64,000 nt of DNA from Rhodovulum tesquicola (lineage in GTDB: Bacteria > Pseudomonadota > Alphaproteobacteria > Rhodobacterales > Rhodobacteraceae), in the NCBI RefSeq assembly GCF_024128855.1, contig NZ_JAMYDV010000008.1:1-64000 (forward strand). Reading direction: 5' to 3'. Within the stretch, counting starts at the first letter, position 1. Each line of letters opens with the position of its first letter. Made by a program: the position numbers and the translations under genes. Under the pieces are notes generated by a model, which worked only from the letters and a program-made list of their open reading frames with translations, ran no database searches and was not told the DNA's origin. Positions 55,018 to 64,000 of the stretch are shown in pieces.

Positions 55018-56175
55018 ATGTCGGATGGCAAGCGGAAACTGGGGTCCCTGGCCTGGACCCTGATCGTGGGCGAGATCGTGATCGTGCTCATGGTGCTGAA
55101 CTGGTTTCTCAGCCAGGACAAGGACGCCCCGGCACCCGAACCCGAACCCGCGGTCACCGGGCAATCGGCCGTGGATGCCCCCGCACCCGCCGAGGCGCAG
55201 GCCGAGGCCGAGATACCCGCGCCGCCCGCTTTCGACGTGGTGCGGGTCGATCCCGCCGGAAAAACGCTGATCGCGGGGCGGGCCGAACCGGGCAGCGCGG
55301 TGGTGCTGCTGGTCGAGGGCGACGAGGTGGCGCGGGCCGAGGCGGGCGGCGATGGTTCGTTCAGCCTGTTCGCGGAACTGCCGCCCGCCGACGTGCCGCG
55401 CGCCCTGTCGCTGCGGATGGAGCTTGCCGACGGGCGCACCATCGCGTCGGGGGCGACCGTGTTTCTGGCGCCAACATCCGCGCCCGCGCCGCCCGCGCCA
55501 GTCGCAAGCGCCGCCGAACCGCCCGCGCCAGAGCCGCTGGCGCCAGAGCCGCCCGCCGCGGAACTGGCCGAGGTGCCACCCCCCGCCGCGCCCGAACCCG
55601 CCCCGCCCGAACCCGCCCCGCCCCGCGCGCCCGAAATCCTGTTGTCCGATGCGGCCGGGGTGCGCGTGCTGCAGGCGCCCGAGGGCGACCTGCCACCGGG
55701 CCGGGCGGGGGTGCTGATCGAGGCCATCGCCTATGAGGCGGATGGCGCCGTGGCGCTGTCGGGGCGCGGTCAGGCCGGGGGCGCGCTGCGGCTTTACCTG
55801 GACAATGCCGCCATCGCTGGGGGGCTGATCGACGCCTCGGGCCGCTGGGCGCAGCGGCTCGACTCGGTGGCGCCGGGGCTTTACACGCTGCGCGCCGACC
55901 TCCTGAACCCCGATGGCAGCGTCTCGGCGCGGTTCGAGACGCCGTTCCGGCGCGAGCCGCCCGAGGAAATCGCCGCCCGCGCGTCCGTCGCCGCCCCCGA
56001 CGGGCAGGCCGAGGCCCGGGTGATCACGGTGCAGCCGGGCTTTACCCTCTGGGGCATCGCCGACCGGACCTATGGCAGCGGGTTTCAATACGTCAAGATC
56101 TTCAGCGCCAACCGCGCCCAGATCCGCGACCCCGACCTGATCTATCCCGGCCAGGTCTTCACCCTGCCCGAGTAA
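55018..56175 (+). CDS. LysM-domain membrane-anchored protein with Pro/Ala-rich linker
   Basis: 385 residues. N-terminal membrane anchor (TLIVGEIVIVLMVLNWFL), then a long Pro/Ala/Glu-rich linker repeated twice (about 45-70 and 150-210), with beta domains between (KTLIAGRAEPGSAVVLL, GALRLYLDNAAIAGG), and a C-terminal LysM domain (ITVQPGFTLWGIADRTYGSG, NRAQIRDPDLIYPGQVF). LysM binds peptidoglycan. ATG 55018 follows GGAGG with 7-base spacing. Probably a cell-wall-associated protein. Confidence 0.85.
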   Translation: MSDGKRKLGSLAWTLIVGEIVIVLMVLNWFLSQDKDAPAPEPEPAVTGQSAVDAPAPAEAQAEAEIPAPPAFDVVRVDPAGKTLIAGRAEPGSAVVLLVEGDEVARAEAGGDGSFSLFAELPPADVPRALSLRMELADGRTIASGATVFLAPTSAPAPPAPVASAAEPPAPEPLAPEPPAAELAEVPPPAAPEPAPPEPAPPRAPEILLSDAAGVRVLQAPEGDLPPGRAGVLIEAIAYEADGAVALSGRGQAGGALRLYLDNAAIAGGLIDASGRWAQRLDSVAPGLYTLRADLLNPDGSVSARFETPFRREPPEEIAARASVAAPDGQAEARVITVQPGFTLWGIADRTYGSGFQYVKIFSANRAQIRDPDLIYPGQVFTLPE

Positions 56176-56257
56176 AGGGCCCATGTGACTGCGTCACTGG
56201 CCTTTCCCCCTTGCGCAGATTAGGTTGGGAAGCCTGACCCAAAATCGGACCTTGCCC

Positions 56258-58099
56258 ATGCGCCGCGGACGCCGCCCCACCACTGCCGATTTCTCAAAGG
56301 TCGATCGCGGGCAGGGGCTGCGCACGATCCGCAAGGTCGCGCCCTATCTCTGGCCCGAGGGGCAGGGCTGGGCAAAGCGGCGCGTGGTTCTGGCCATGCT
56401 GGCGCTGGTGCTGGCCAAGGTGATCGCGGTGGTGACGCCCTTCTTCTACAAGGCCGCCGTCGACAGCCTGACCGGCGAGGGCGCGCCCGAGGCGATGCTG
56501 ATGGCGGTGGGCGCGGTTGGCCTGACCGTCGCCTATGGCATGGCGCGGCTGATGAATACCGGCTTCCAGCAATTGCGCGATGCGATCTTTGCCCGGGTGG
56601 GGCAGCGCGCGCTGCGCCGGATCGCGCTGGAAACCTTCACCCATATCCACCGGCTGTCCTTGCGCTACCACATCACCCGCAAGACCGGCGGGCTGTCGCG
56701 CATCATCGAGCGCGGCGTCAAGGGCGTGGATTTCCTGCTGCGCTTCCTGCTGTTCTCGATCGGCCCGCTGGTGATCGAACTGGCGCTGGTGGGGGTCATC
56801 TTCTACGTCGCCTTCGATGTCTGGTATCTGGCGGTCGTGGCGGTCACCATCGCGGCCTATGTCAAGTTCACCTTCGCCGTGACCGAATGGCGGCTGAAGA
56901 TCCGCAAGAAGATGAACGACCAGGACACCGACGCCAACCAGAAGGCGATCGACAGCCTGCTGAATTTCGAGACCGTCAAGTATTTCGGCGCCGAGACCCG
57001 CGAGGCCGAGCGTTACGACCGCGCCATGGCGGGCTACGAGGACGCCGCGATCAAGACCTCGATCTCGCTGGCCGTGCTGAATTTCGGCCAGGCGCTGCTG
57101 ATCACCGGGGGGTTGATCGCGGTTATGGTGATGGCGGCGATGGGCGTGCAGGCGGGCAAGCTCACCGTGGGCGATTTCGTCATGGTCAACGCCTACATGA
57201 TCCAGATCACCATGCCGCTGAACTTCCTCGGCACGGTCTATCGCGAGATCCGCCAGAGCCTTGTGGACATGGCCGAGATGTTCGACCTGCTGGAACAGCC
57301 CGCCGAAGTGCTGGACAAGCCCGGCGCGCCGGCGCTGGCGGTGACGGGCGGCGCGGTCTCGTTCCGCGATGTCCGCTTCGGCTATGACCCGGATCGGCCG
57401 ATCCTCAAGGGCGTGACGATCGAGGTGCCCGCCGGGCGCAAGGTCGCCATTGTCGGGCCGTCCGGGGCGGGCAAGTCCACCATCGGGCGGCTTTTGTTCC
57501 GGTTCTATGATGTGACGGGTGGCGCGGTGCTGATCGACGGGCAGGATCTGCGGGATGTCACGCAGGACAGCCTGCATGCACAGATCGGCGTGGTGCCGCA
57601 GGACACGGTGCTGTTCAACGACACGATCTATTACAACATCGCCTATGGCCGCCCCGAGGCGAGCCGCGCCGAGATCGAGGCCGCCGCGCGCGCCGCGCAG
57701 ATCCACGACTTCGTCGCGGGGCTGCCCAAGGGCTACGAGACGATGGTGGGCGAGCGCGGGCTGAAGCTGTCGGGCGGCGAGAAGCAGCGCGTGGGGATCG
57801 CGCGTACCCTTTTGAAAAACCCTCCGATTCTGCTGCTGGACGAGGCGACCTCGGCCTTGGACAGCGAGACCGAGGCGGACATCCAGACCCAGCTCAAGGC
57901 GATGGGCGAGGGGCGCACGGTCATCGCCATCGCGCACCGGCTGTCCACCATCGTCGATGCCGACGAGATCGTGGTTCTGGAGGACGGACAGGTCGTCGAA
58001 CGCGGATCGCACGAGGCCCTGATCGCCCGCGCCGGACGCTATGCCGCCATGTGGGCACGCCAGCAGGCGGGCGAGGACGAGGACGTGGAGGCGGCCTGA
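56258..58099 (+). CDS. ABC transporter, Atm1/HMT-type half-transporter
   Basis: 613 residues. Transmembrane domain with six segments (about 45-325), a conserved [17 protein letters not shown] coupling region, and the nucleotide-binding domain: Walker [17 protein letters not shown], signature [13 protein letters not shown], Walker [13 protein letters not shown]. This family exports glutathione-linked metals or persulfide species for Fe-S protein assembly. ATG 56258 ([14 protein letters not shown]). Followed by a short repeat region. Confidence 0.9.
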   Translation: MRRGRRPTTADFSKVDRGQGLRTIRKVAPYLWPEGQGWAKRRVVLAMLALVLAKVIAVVTPFFYKAAVDSLTGEGAPEAMLMAVGAVGLTVAYGMARLMNTGFQQLRDAIFARVGQRALRRIALETFTHIHRLSLRYHITRKTGGLSRIIERGVKGVDFLLRFLLFSIGPLVIELALVGVIFYVAFDVWYLAVVAVTIAAYVKFTFAVTEWRLKIRKKMNDQDTDANQKAIDSLLNFETVKYFGAETREAERYDRAMAGYEDAAIKTSISLAVLNFGQALLITGGLIAVMVMAAMGVQAGKLTVGDFVMVNAYMIQITMPLNFLGTVYREIRQSLVDMAEMFDLLEQPAEVLDKPGAPALAVTGGAVSFRDVRFGYDPDRPILKGVTIEVPAGRKVAIVGPSGAGKSTIGRLLFRFYDVTGGAVLIDGQDLRDVTQDSLHAQIGVVPQDTVLFNDTIYYNIAYGRPEASRAEIEAAARAAQIHDFVAGLPKGYETMVGERGLKLSGGEKQRVGIARTLLKNPPILLLDEATSALDSETEADIQTQLKAMGEGRTVIAIAHRLSTIVDADEIVVLEDGQVVERGSHEALIARAGRYAAMWARQQAGEDEDVEAA

Positions 58100-58114
58100 G
58101 GCGCGATTTCCGTG

Positions 58115-58169
58115 ATCGGAATTCCATCGGAATTTCATCGGACTTTCGTCGGACTTTTTTCGGACCCGC
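58115..58169. repeat. Degenerate 11-bp tandem repeat
   Basis: Five copies of TCGGAMTTTCA-like units: ATCGGAATTCC, ATCGGAATTTC, ATCGGACTTTC, GTCGGACTTTT, TTCGGACCCGC (58115, 58126, 58137, 58148, 58159). Lies between the ABC transporter end and the convergent RND gene; the fourth to fifth junction has a T-run. Confidence 0.7.
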
Positions 58170-58310
58170 CCTCGACCGCCCGAAAGAAGGCCCGCGCGGG
58201 TCGTCAGACGTGCGGGCCGCGCCGACCGTGTCGCCGATGCCTTGAGGTCCGCCGGTCCGCGGGCGCGGCCGATTCCCGAACCGGCCCCCGGGGGCCGCCG
58301 TGCCTGCCGC

Positions 58311-61300
58311 TCACTCCGCCGCGCGCAGCGGCCGTTCGGGGTCGGTGCTCTCGACATCCGGCTCTGGACCATCAGGGGGCAACTCCGACCACAGCAATTG
58401 GGGCGAGCCGACGCCGCGGGCGGCGTGGTTCAGCGCCAGTTCGCGCGCGGCCTGGCTGTCGGGGCCGCCGAATGCGGCGCGGAAGCGCTTGAACGAGCCG
58501 TAGACTCCGGCCCAGAACCATTCGCGGATCGCCAGCAGCGACGGCGTGAAGACCAGCGTCAGCAGCGTCGCGATCCCCAGCCCGAAGACCACCGCGGTCG
58601 CAAGCTGCTTCCACCACAGCGCGGTCGGGCTGTCGACGGTATAGCCGCCATTCACGAAATCGAAGCTGACCCCCAGCATCATCGAACTGAGCCCCGCCAT
58701 GGTCGTGACCGTGGTCAGCAGGACCGGGCGCAGGCGCATCTCGACGGTGCGCACGATGGCCTCGATCCGCGGCATGTAGCGCGCGAATTCCTGGTAGGTG
58801 TCGATCAGCACGATGTTGTTGTTCACCACGATGCCCGCCAGCGCCACGATGCCGGTGCCGGTCATGATGATCGAGAAGGGCTGGTTCATCACCAGCATCC
58901 CGATCAGGACGCCCGTGGTCGACAGCACCACCGCCAGCAGCACCAGGACCGCGTTGTAGAAGCTGTTGAACTGGGCCAGCAGGATGATGAACATCAGCCC
59001 CAGCGCCGCGGCGAAGGCCTTGGACAGGAAGGCCGAGCTTTCCTGCTGGTCGGCCTGGTCGCCGGTCCATTCCCATGTGACATCCGCCGGAAGCGGGTTG
59101 GTGTTCAGCCATTCGGTCAGGGTGGCGATCCGTTCATTGGCATTGATCGTGGCGCCCGCCTCGTTGGTCAGGCCGCTGGCCACCGCCGCCTTGACGTCGA
59201 AATAGCGCTTGCCGTCCACGCGGTTGATCCGGCCCAGCTTTTCCACCGGGCTCACCGTGATGAAATGCGCAAGCGGCACCAGCCCTTCGGAGGTGCGCAG
59301 CTTGAGCGTGTCGAGGGTGGACAGCAGCCGGTCCTGTTCGGGCAGGCGGACGCGGATCTCGATCTCCTCGTCGGAACTGGGCACCCGCATCGTGTCGAGC
59401 AGGATGCCGCGGGTGACAAGCTGGACCATCCCGCCCACGCTGGACGCGCTGGCGCCGAAGCGTCCGGCGGTTTCCACATCGACGTCGATCTGCCAGTCGA
59501 TGCCGGGCAGGGGCAGCGTGTCCTCGATGTCGCGCAGCCCCTCGGTCGCCTCGAACCGGGCGATGGCGATCCGGGCGGCGGCGGACAGGCTGTCCCAATC
59601 CTCGCCCATCAGGCGCAGATGGACGGGCTTGGGCGAGGACGGCCCCATCGCGAGGTCCAGGATCTCGGCGCGGATGCCCGGGATCGCGGCCAGCCCCTGC
59701 ATGATGCGGTCCAGCACGCGGTTGCCGTCCAGTTCGGGAATGTCGGCGCGGTCCTCCCAGGGGACCAGTTCGATCTGGATCTGGCCGACCGTGTCCAGCG
59801 GCGGGCTGGCGCCAGCGGTGTTCGCGTTCAGCCCGCCCTCGCCGGCAAAGGCGAAGGCGTTGCGCACGCCGCGCTCGGCCAGCACGACCGCCTCGGCCTG
59901 GCGCACCAGCGCGTCCTTCTCGTCGAGCGAAAGGTTGCCGCGGGCGCGGACATAGACGATGGCCTGTTCGGGTTCGCTCTCGACGAAGAACTCCACCCCG
60001 TTGTTATGCTTGCCGAAATAAAGGAACACGCCGATCACGAAGGCCAGCACGGCGGCCACGGTGACGATCGGCATGACCGGATTGCCGACGATGGCCCGGG
60101 TCACATGGCCGAAGGCGGTGCGGCGATAGCCCGCGCGGACCGGCGCCCGGCGCGGCGTCTTCAGCGCGTTCACGCCGATCGAGCAGAGCACCAGCCCGGC
60201 CATGAACAGCGCCACGCCGGGCAGCGTCTCGGCAAGCCCCGAAGGCCCCGTCGAGGGCGCCGGGAAGGCGGGGTTCAGCATCCGCAGCGCGGCAAGGAAG
60301 GTCAGCGCCAGCGCAAATGCCATCAGCCCGGCACGCGCGGCGATTGGCCAGGGACGGACCCGCGCGGTGATCCGCCACAGGATGCGCGAGAACCGCCCCG
60401 CGACGCCCCCCACCACCGGCAGGTAGACCAGCGCCACCATCAGGCTGGCCGACAGAACGAAGATCAGCGTGATCGGCAGCATCCCCATGAACTCGCCCGC
60501 CACGCCGGGCCAGAACAGCATCGGCAGGAAGGCGCAAAGCGTGGTGGCGGTGGAACTGACGATGGGCCAGAACATCCGCTTGGCGGCCTCGGAAAAGGCG
60601 GTCATCGGGCCGACCCCTTCCGAGATCCGGCGGTCGGCATTCTCGACCACCACGATGGCGCCATCGACCAGCATCCCCACCGCAAGGATCAGCCCGAACA
60701 TCACGATATTGTTGATCGCGACGCCCAGGACGCCGAACAGCACGAAGCACAGCAGGAACGAGGTCGGGATCGCGAAGCCCACCAGCAGCGCCGAGCGCGT
60801 GCCGAGAAAGGCCAGCACCACGATCATCACCAGCGCGATGGCGGTCAGCACCGAGCCTTCGAGCTGGCGCACCATCGAGTCGACCGTATGCGACTGGTCG
60901 TTCGAGGTGCCCACGGTCACCGCGTCGCGCAGATCCTCGGGCCAGGCGACGCGTGCGGCTGCGACCTCGCGGCGGATCAGGTCGGCGGTGTCGATGATGT
61001 TGAAGCCCTTGCGCTTGACGATCTGCAACGCGACTGTCGGTTCGCCGTTGAAGCGCGCGGTCGAGCTGCGATCCTCGAAGGTCAGCCGGATCTCGGTCAG
61101 GTCGCCCAGCGTCACCACCCGGTTGCCGTTCACCTTGACGGGCAGCGCATAGATGTCCTGAACGCCCTCGAACGAGGACGGGATCTTGACCGAGAACGTG
61201 CCCTGCGGGGCATCGACCTCGCCCGCGGCGATCAGGCGGTTGTTGTTGCGCACCACGTCGATCAGTTCGCCCGCGGTGACATTGTAGGATTCCAGCCGGA

Positions 61301-61868
61301 GCGGGTCGATGATGACCTCGACCATCTCGTCGCGATGGCCGGTCAGGACGACATCCAGCACCGGGTCCAGGCCCTGCAGCCGGTCCTGCAGATCCCTGGC
61401 AACGCGCAGCAGCGTCCGCTCGGGCAGCGGCCCCGACAGGTTCACGATGATGATCGGGAATTCCGAGAAGTTGATCTCGGTGATCGCGTATTTCTCGTAG
61501 CCCTCTGGAAACTTGGCCTCGGCGGTGTTCATGCGGTCCCGCACATCGGCGATGATCTTGGTCTTGTCCCAGCCGAACTCGAATTCCAGCGCGACCGCGG
61601 CGAACCCCTCGCGCGCCGTCGCCGTCATCTTGTCCAGCCCGTCCAGATCGGACAGCTCGGTCTCCATCGGCTTGACCAGCAGCTTTTCGGCATCCTCGGC
61701 CGAAATGCCGGGGAAGGGGACCGAGATGAACAGCGCCGGGATCTCGATATCCGGCTCGCCCTCCTTGGGCAGCCCGACATAGGCCATGGTGCCGGCCGCG
61801 ATCGACATCAGGACGAAGGCCACGACCATCCGGGCGCGGCTGGCGGCCCAGTCGATGATCCCGGTCAT
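58311..61868 (-). CDS. RND efflux transporter (AcrB/MdtB-type)
   Basis: 1185 residues, full length with twelve membrane segments (first near 15, clusters at about 335-500 and 940-1100). Signature segments: VPFPGISAEDAEKLLVKPME, LSGPLPERTLLRVARDLQDR, a GLILAVGMLVDGAIVVVENA segment carrying intramembrane Asp residues, and LGRINRVDGKRYFDVKAAV. It exports drugs, metals or lipids with proton antiport. The start ATG 61868 overlaps the adaptor stop (ATGA). Substrate unknown. Its own end lies just right of the tandem repeat. Confidence 0.93.
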   Translation of the reverse strand: MTGIIDWAASRARMVVAFVLMSIAAGTMAYVGLPKEGEPDIEIPALFISVPFPGISAEDAEKLLVKPMETELSDLDGLDKMTATAREGFAAVALEFEFGWDKTKIIADVRDRMNTAEAKFPEGYEKYAITEINFSEFPIIIVNLSGPLPERTLLRVARDLQDRLQGLDPVLDVVLTGHRDEMVEVIIDPLRLESYNVTAGELIDVVRNNNRLIAAGEVDAPQGTFSVKIPSSFEGVQDIYALPVKVNGNRVVTLGDLTEIRLTFEDRSSTARFNGEPTVALQIVKRKGFNIIDTADLIRREVAAARVAWPEDLRDAVTVGTSNDQSHTVDSMVRQLEGSVLTAIALVMIVVLAFLGTRSALLVGFAIPTSFLLCFVLFGVLGVAINNIVMFGLILAVGMLVDGAIVVVENADRRISEGVGPMTAFSEAAKRMFWPIVSSTATTLCAFLPMLFWPGVAGEFMGMLPITLIFVLSASLMVALVYLPVVGGVAGRFSRILWRITARVRPWPIAARAGLMAFALALTFLAALRMLNPAFPAPSTGPSGLAETLPGVALFMAGLVLCSIGVNALKTPRRAPVRAGYRRTAFGHVTRAIVGNPVMPIVTVAAVLAFVIGVFLYFGKHNNGVEFFVESEPEQAIVYVRARGNLSLDEKDALVRQAEAVVLAERGVRNAFAFAGEGGLNANTAGASPPLDTVGQIQIELVPWEDRADIPELDGNRVLDRIMQGLAAIPGIRAEILDLAMGPSSPKPVHLRLMGEDWDSLSAAARIAIARFEATEGLRDIEDTLPLPGIDWQIDVDVETAGRFGASASSVGGMVQLVTRGILLDTMRVPSSDEEIEIRVRLPEQDRLLSTLDTLKLRTSEGLVPLAHFITVSPVEKLGRINRVDGKRYFDVKAAVASGLTNEAGATINANERIATLTEWLNTNPLPADVTWEWTGDQADQQESSAFLSKAFAAALGLMFIILLAQFNSFYNAVLVLLAVVLSTTGVLIGMLVMNQPFSIIMTGTGIVALAGIVVNNNIVLIDTYQEFARYMPRIEAIVRTVEMRLRPVLLTTVTTMAGLSSMMLGVSFDFVNGGYTVDSPTALWWKQLATAVVFGLGIATLLTLVFTPSLLAIREWFWAGVYGSFKRFRAAFGGPDSQAARELALNHAARGVGSPQLLWSELPPDGPEPDVESTDPERPLRAAE

Positions 61869-63079
61869 TCGGCCGCTCCTCGATAGCTGACGGCCAGCGG
61901 CACGCCATCGGTGACGAATTCCTGCCCGACGACGATCACCTCGGCCTCGTCCGGCAGGCCCGCGACCCAGAACCCGTCCGGCGTGTCGCGCAGGATCTCG
62001 ACCGCGAAGAAGCGGGCGGTGCCGTCGCCATCCGCCAGCCGCAGCCCGAGCCGCCCGGCATCGTCCAGCGTCAGCGCCGATTGCGGCACCAGATGCCCGC
62101 TTTGGCCGGGGGCCGCGATGATCATCTCGACGGCCTGGCCCGCGCGGATCGTGCCCGCCTCGTTCTGGACCGCGATCTCCACCCGGAAGGTGCGTGTCGC
62201 GGGATCGGCGGTGCGGGCGACGAAACTGACCCGGCCCACGATCTCGCGGCCCGAGGCCAGCCGCCCCCCCGCCAGCGCGCCGATCTCGATCCGGTCAAGC
62301 TCGGTTTCCGGCACATAGCCGACAAGGTAGATCGGATCGAGCTGGATCACCGTCGCGCAAAGCGACCCGGGCTGCATCAGCGTGCCCAGTTCCGCCGTGT
62401 CGGCATCGAGCAGCCCGGCAAAGGGCGCGGCGATCTTCAGCCGCCCGATTTCGGTCCTTGCGGCGGCGACATTGGCCTCGCCCGCGCGGATCGCGGCTTC
62501 GGCGGCCTCCAGCCCGGCCTGGGCCGAGGCCACGCCCGCTTCGGCGGTCGAGACGGCGGTCTGCGTGCCCGCGACGCGGGTGTCGGAGGCAAAGCCGCCC
62601 TCGGCCAGCCGCTGCGCCGCGCGGTCGTTGATCTCGGCCTCGGACCGCCGCGCCTCGGCCAGAACGACATTGGCCCGCGCCTCGGGCAGGCGCGCCCGCG
62701 CCTCGGCCAGCGCGGCCTCGGCCTGGGCCAGCGTCTCGGCCCTCGTGCCCGGATCGAGCTCGCACAGCACCGCGCCCTCGGCAATGGTCGCGCCGCGGCG
62801 CAAGGGCTCCGAGATCACCCGTCCGCCGGTTTCGGCGCGGACCTCGACCTGGCGCGCGGCCTGGGTTTCGCCGCGCACGCGCACCGCGCCCTGCACCGTC
62901 TCGGCGCGGCTTTTCTGCACCACGACCGAGACCCGGCGATCTGCCTCGAAGACGGTGTCCTCGGCGGCGGCGGCGACAGGCTCGGCGCCCGCGAAGGCCA
63001 GCACCCGTTCGCGCTGCATCAGCAGAAGATAGAGCGAGACGCTCACCAGCACCGCGGTAAGCATGGGGATCAAACGCAT
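61865..63079 (-). CDS. RND adaptor (periplasmic membrane fusion protein)
   Basis: 404 residues with an N-terminal anchor (MRLIPMLTAVLVSVSLYLLL), a lipoyl/barrel-sandwich domain (VEVRAETGGRVISEPLRRGA), a long alanine/glutamate-rich coiled coil (about 110-210), then APFAGLLDADTAELGTLMQP and a C-terminal beta barrel (PDGFWVAGLPDEAEVIVVGQ). ATG 63079 follows AAGGACCGG. It links the RND pump to an outer-membrane channel; no TolC-type gene is in the window. The longer frame upstream is not credible. Confidence 0.9.
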   Translation of the reverse strand: MRLIPMLTAVLVSVSLYLLLMQRERVLAFAGAEPVAAAAEDTVFEADRRVSVVVQKSRAETVQGAVRVRGETQAARQVEVRAETGGRVISEPLRRGATIAEGAVLCELDPGTRAETLAQAEAALAEARARLPEARANVVLAEARRSEAEINDRAAQRLAEGGFASDTRVAGTQTAVSTAEAGVASAQAGLEAAEAAIRAGEANVAAARTEIGRLKIAAPFAGLLDADTAELGTLMQPGSLCATVIQLDPIYLVGYVPETELDRIEIGALAGGRLASGREIVGRVSFVARTADPATRTFRVEIAVQNEAGTIRAGQAVEMIIAAPGQSGHLVPQSALTLDDAGRLGLRLADGDGTARFFAVEILRDTPDGFWVAGLPDEAEVIVVGQEFVTDGVPLAVSYRGAAE

Positions 63080-63314
63080 CCGGTCCTTGCCTCTTCCGTC
63101 GCTTTCCCACGCCGAGCGCATTCCTCCCCGCGCTCGACGCCGCCGCCCGGCCTCGGACGGGGTGGTTTCAATCGGGTGAACCAATCGGTTCAGATTATAG
63201 CGCAAACTGCATTCATTCAAGCCTTGGACGCGCGTTCCGGCAGGGCTTTGCAATCCCGTCCGGGCTGGGGTATGACAGGCCCGACGCCAGATCGAGCGGG
63301 CCGAGCGAGGCAGG

Positions 63315-63953
63315 ATGAGCAACCCCGACAGTTTCATCGAGGAAGTCACCGAAGAGGTGCGCCGCGACCGGCTTTTCCGCCTGATGCGCCGCTATGGCTG
63401 GATCGCGGTGCTGGCGGTGCTGCTGCTGGTGGGCGGCGCAAGCTGGCGGGAATGGCGTGCCGCGCAGGACCGGACCGCGGCCGAGGCGCTGGGCGATGGC
63501 ATCCTGACCGCGCTGGAACTGCCCGATCCGGCCGCGCGGGTGACCGCGCTTGAGGCGCTGCCCGCAACGGGCGAGGCGCGCGGGCTGGTCAAGCTGCTGA
63601 TCGCGGGCGAGATCGGCGCCGAGGCGGCACCCGAATTGCGGGCGATGGCGGAGGATCCGTCGCTGCCGCTGCATTACACCCATCTTGCCGCGCTGAAGCT
63701 GGTGATGATCGAGGGGCGCGGCGCCGCGCCCGATGCCCGCCTGCAAACCCTTGCGCCGCTGGCCGAACCGGGGCGTCCGTTCCGCCCGCTTGCGCTGGAA
63801 CAGATGGCGCTGGCCGAGATCGACGCGGGCAATACGGCCGCCGCGCTTGGCCATCTGCGCGCGCTGGTCGAGGATGCGGGCGCGAGCGCGGGCTTGCGTC
63901 AGCGCGCCTCTCAGTTGATTGTGGCGCTCGGCGGCGGGTCCGACGAGGGCTGA
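63315..63953 (+). CDS. YfgM-like tetratricopeptide membrane protein
   Basis: 212 residues: one membrane helix (YGWIAVLAVLLLVGGASW, residues 27-44) after a charged N-terminus (SFIEEVTEEVRRDRLFRLMR), then helical TPR-like repeats (LLIAGEIGAEAAPELRAMA, LAEIDAGNTAAALGHLRAL). This YfgM/ancillary SecYEG translocon layout is usual upstream of bamB and der in Rhodobacteraceae. ATG 63315 is adequate. It is divergent from the RND adaptor by 235 bases. Confidence 0.85.
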   Translation: MSNPDSFIEEVTEEVRRDRLFRLMRRYGWIAVLAVLLLVGGASWREWRAAQDRTAAEALGDGILTALELPDPAARVTALEALPATGEARGLVKLLIAGEIGAEAAPELRAMAEDPSLPLHYTHLAALKLVMIEGRGAAPDARLQTLAPLAEPGRPFRPLALEQMALAEIDAGNTAAALGHLRALVEDAGASAGLRQRASQLIVALGGGSDEG

Positions 63954-63989
63954 CGGCCCGGTTTCTGGTTTGACGAGGGGACTCGCGCG

Positions 63990-64000
63990 GTGAAATTCGC
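63990..64000 (+). CDS. Possible start of next gene (BamB-like?), cut by window edge
   Basis: A GTG at 63990 (VKFA...) with GAGGGG upstream could start the next gene. Three codons only, so the identity is a guess from the usual yfgM-bamB order. Confidence 0.3.

Noticed and set aside
58242-61886. 1214-residue plus-strand frame over the RND gene
   Set aside because: His/Gln/Arg-rich shadow of the RND transporter read on the opposite strand.

Overview
The window is about 66% GC and looks like the chromosome of a sulfur-oxidising member of the Rhodobacterales (Paracoccus/Rhodovulum type). The reasons are a full sox gene cluster in the alphaproteobacterial order, a Shemin-pathway 5-aminolevulinate synthase closely resembling Rhodobacter HemA and preceded by FnrL-like boxes, a Rhodobacteraceae-type lon, tgt, ispG and yfgM-like gene content, and a VPLPA-CTERM protein. 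Assignments rest on reading the translated sequence and recalling families; no database search was run.

Layout. 1-1572: a chemotaxis receptor (cut by the window edge) behind a periplasmic Cache-like sensor protein. 1926-16735: the sox region. A leftward operon soxS - GlcG/HbpS-like - soxR - soxT - DUF1624 is divergent from soxVW, followed rightward by soxXYZA, a strong terminator, soxBCD, another terminator, a second SoxW-like thioredoxin, soxE, soxF and three small unrecognised genes, two of which are paralogues. Together these encode periplasmic oxidation of thiosulfate/sulfide (SoxXA loads sulfur onto SoxYZ, SoxB hydrolyses sulfate off, SoxCD oxidises sulfane sulfur), its reductant supply (SoxV, SoxW, SoxS), import (SoxT) and control (SoxR). 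SoxD is a short mono-haem form.

16771-29900: a flavin reductase-like protein, an orphan phosphonate pair (phnM and DUF1045) separated by an intact IS3-family element with 4-bp target duplications, a phasin-like protein, a DMT permease, a fused retropepsin-like/RimK ATP-grasp protein, tgt, a glycerophosphodiesterase with a VPLPA-CTERM tail, and lon.

30002-39845: a 9.8-kb integrative island in the 3' end of tRNA-Val(CAC), bounded by perfect 25-bp direct repeats. It carries a tyrosine integrase, a small secreted protein, a coupled pair (RNase H homologue with lost catalytic residues plus a zinc-finger protein), a type I restriction-modification system (hsdM, hsdS, hsdR) and a serine recombinase with repeats upstream of it.

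40136-64000: core genes, namely tRNA-Val(TAC), adenine deaminase, two identical tRNA-Asp genes, an M20 peptidase, hemA with duplicated FNR-type boxes, a RodZ-like protein, ispG, an operon of M48 protease plus two DsbA-like proteins, an aminotransferase, RarD, a LOG-family protein overlapping rarD tail to tail, a LysM protein, an Atm1-type ABC exporter, a short 11-bp tandem repeat, an RND pump with its adaptor, and a YfgM-like protein at the right edge.
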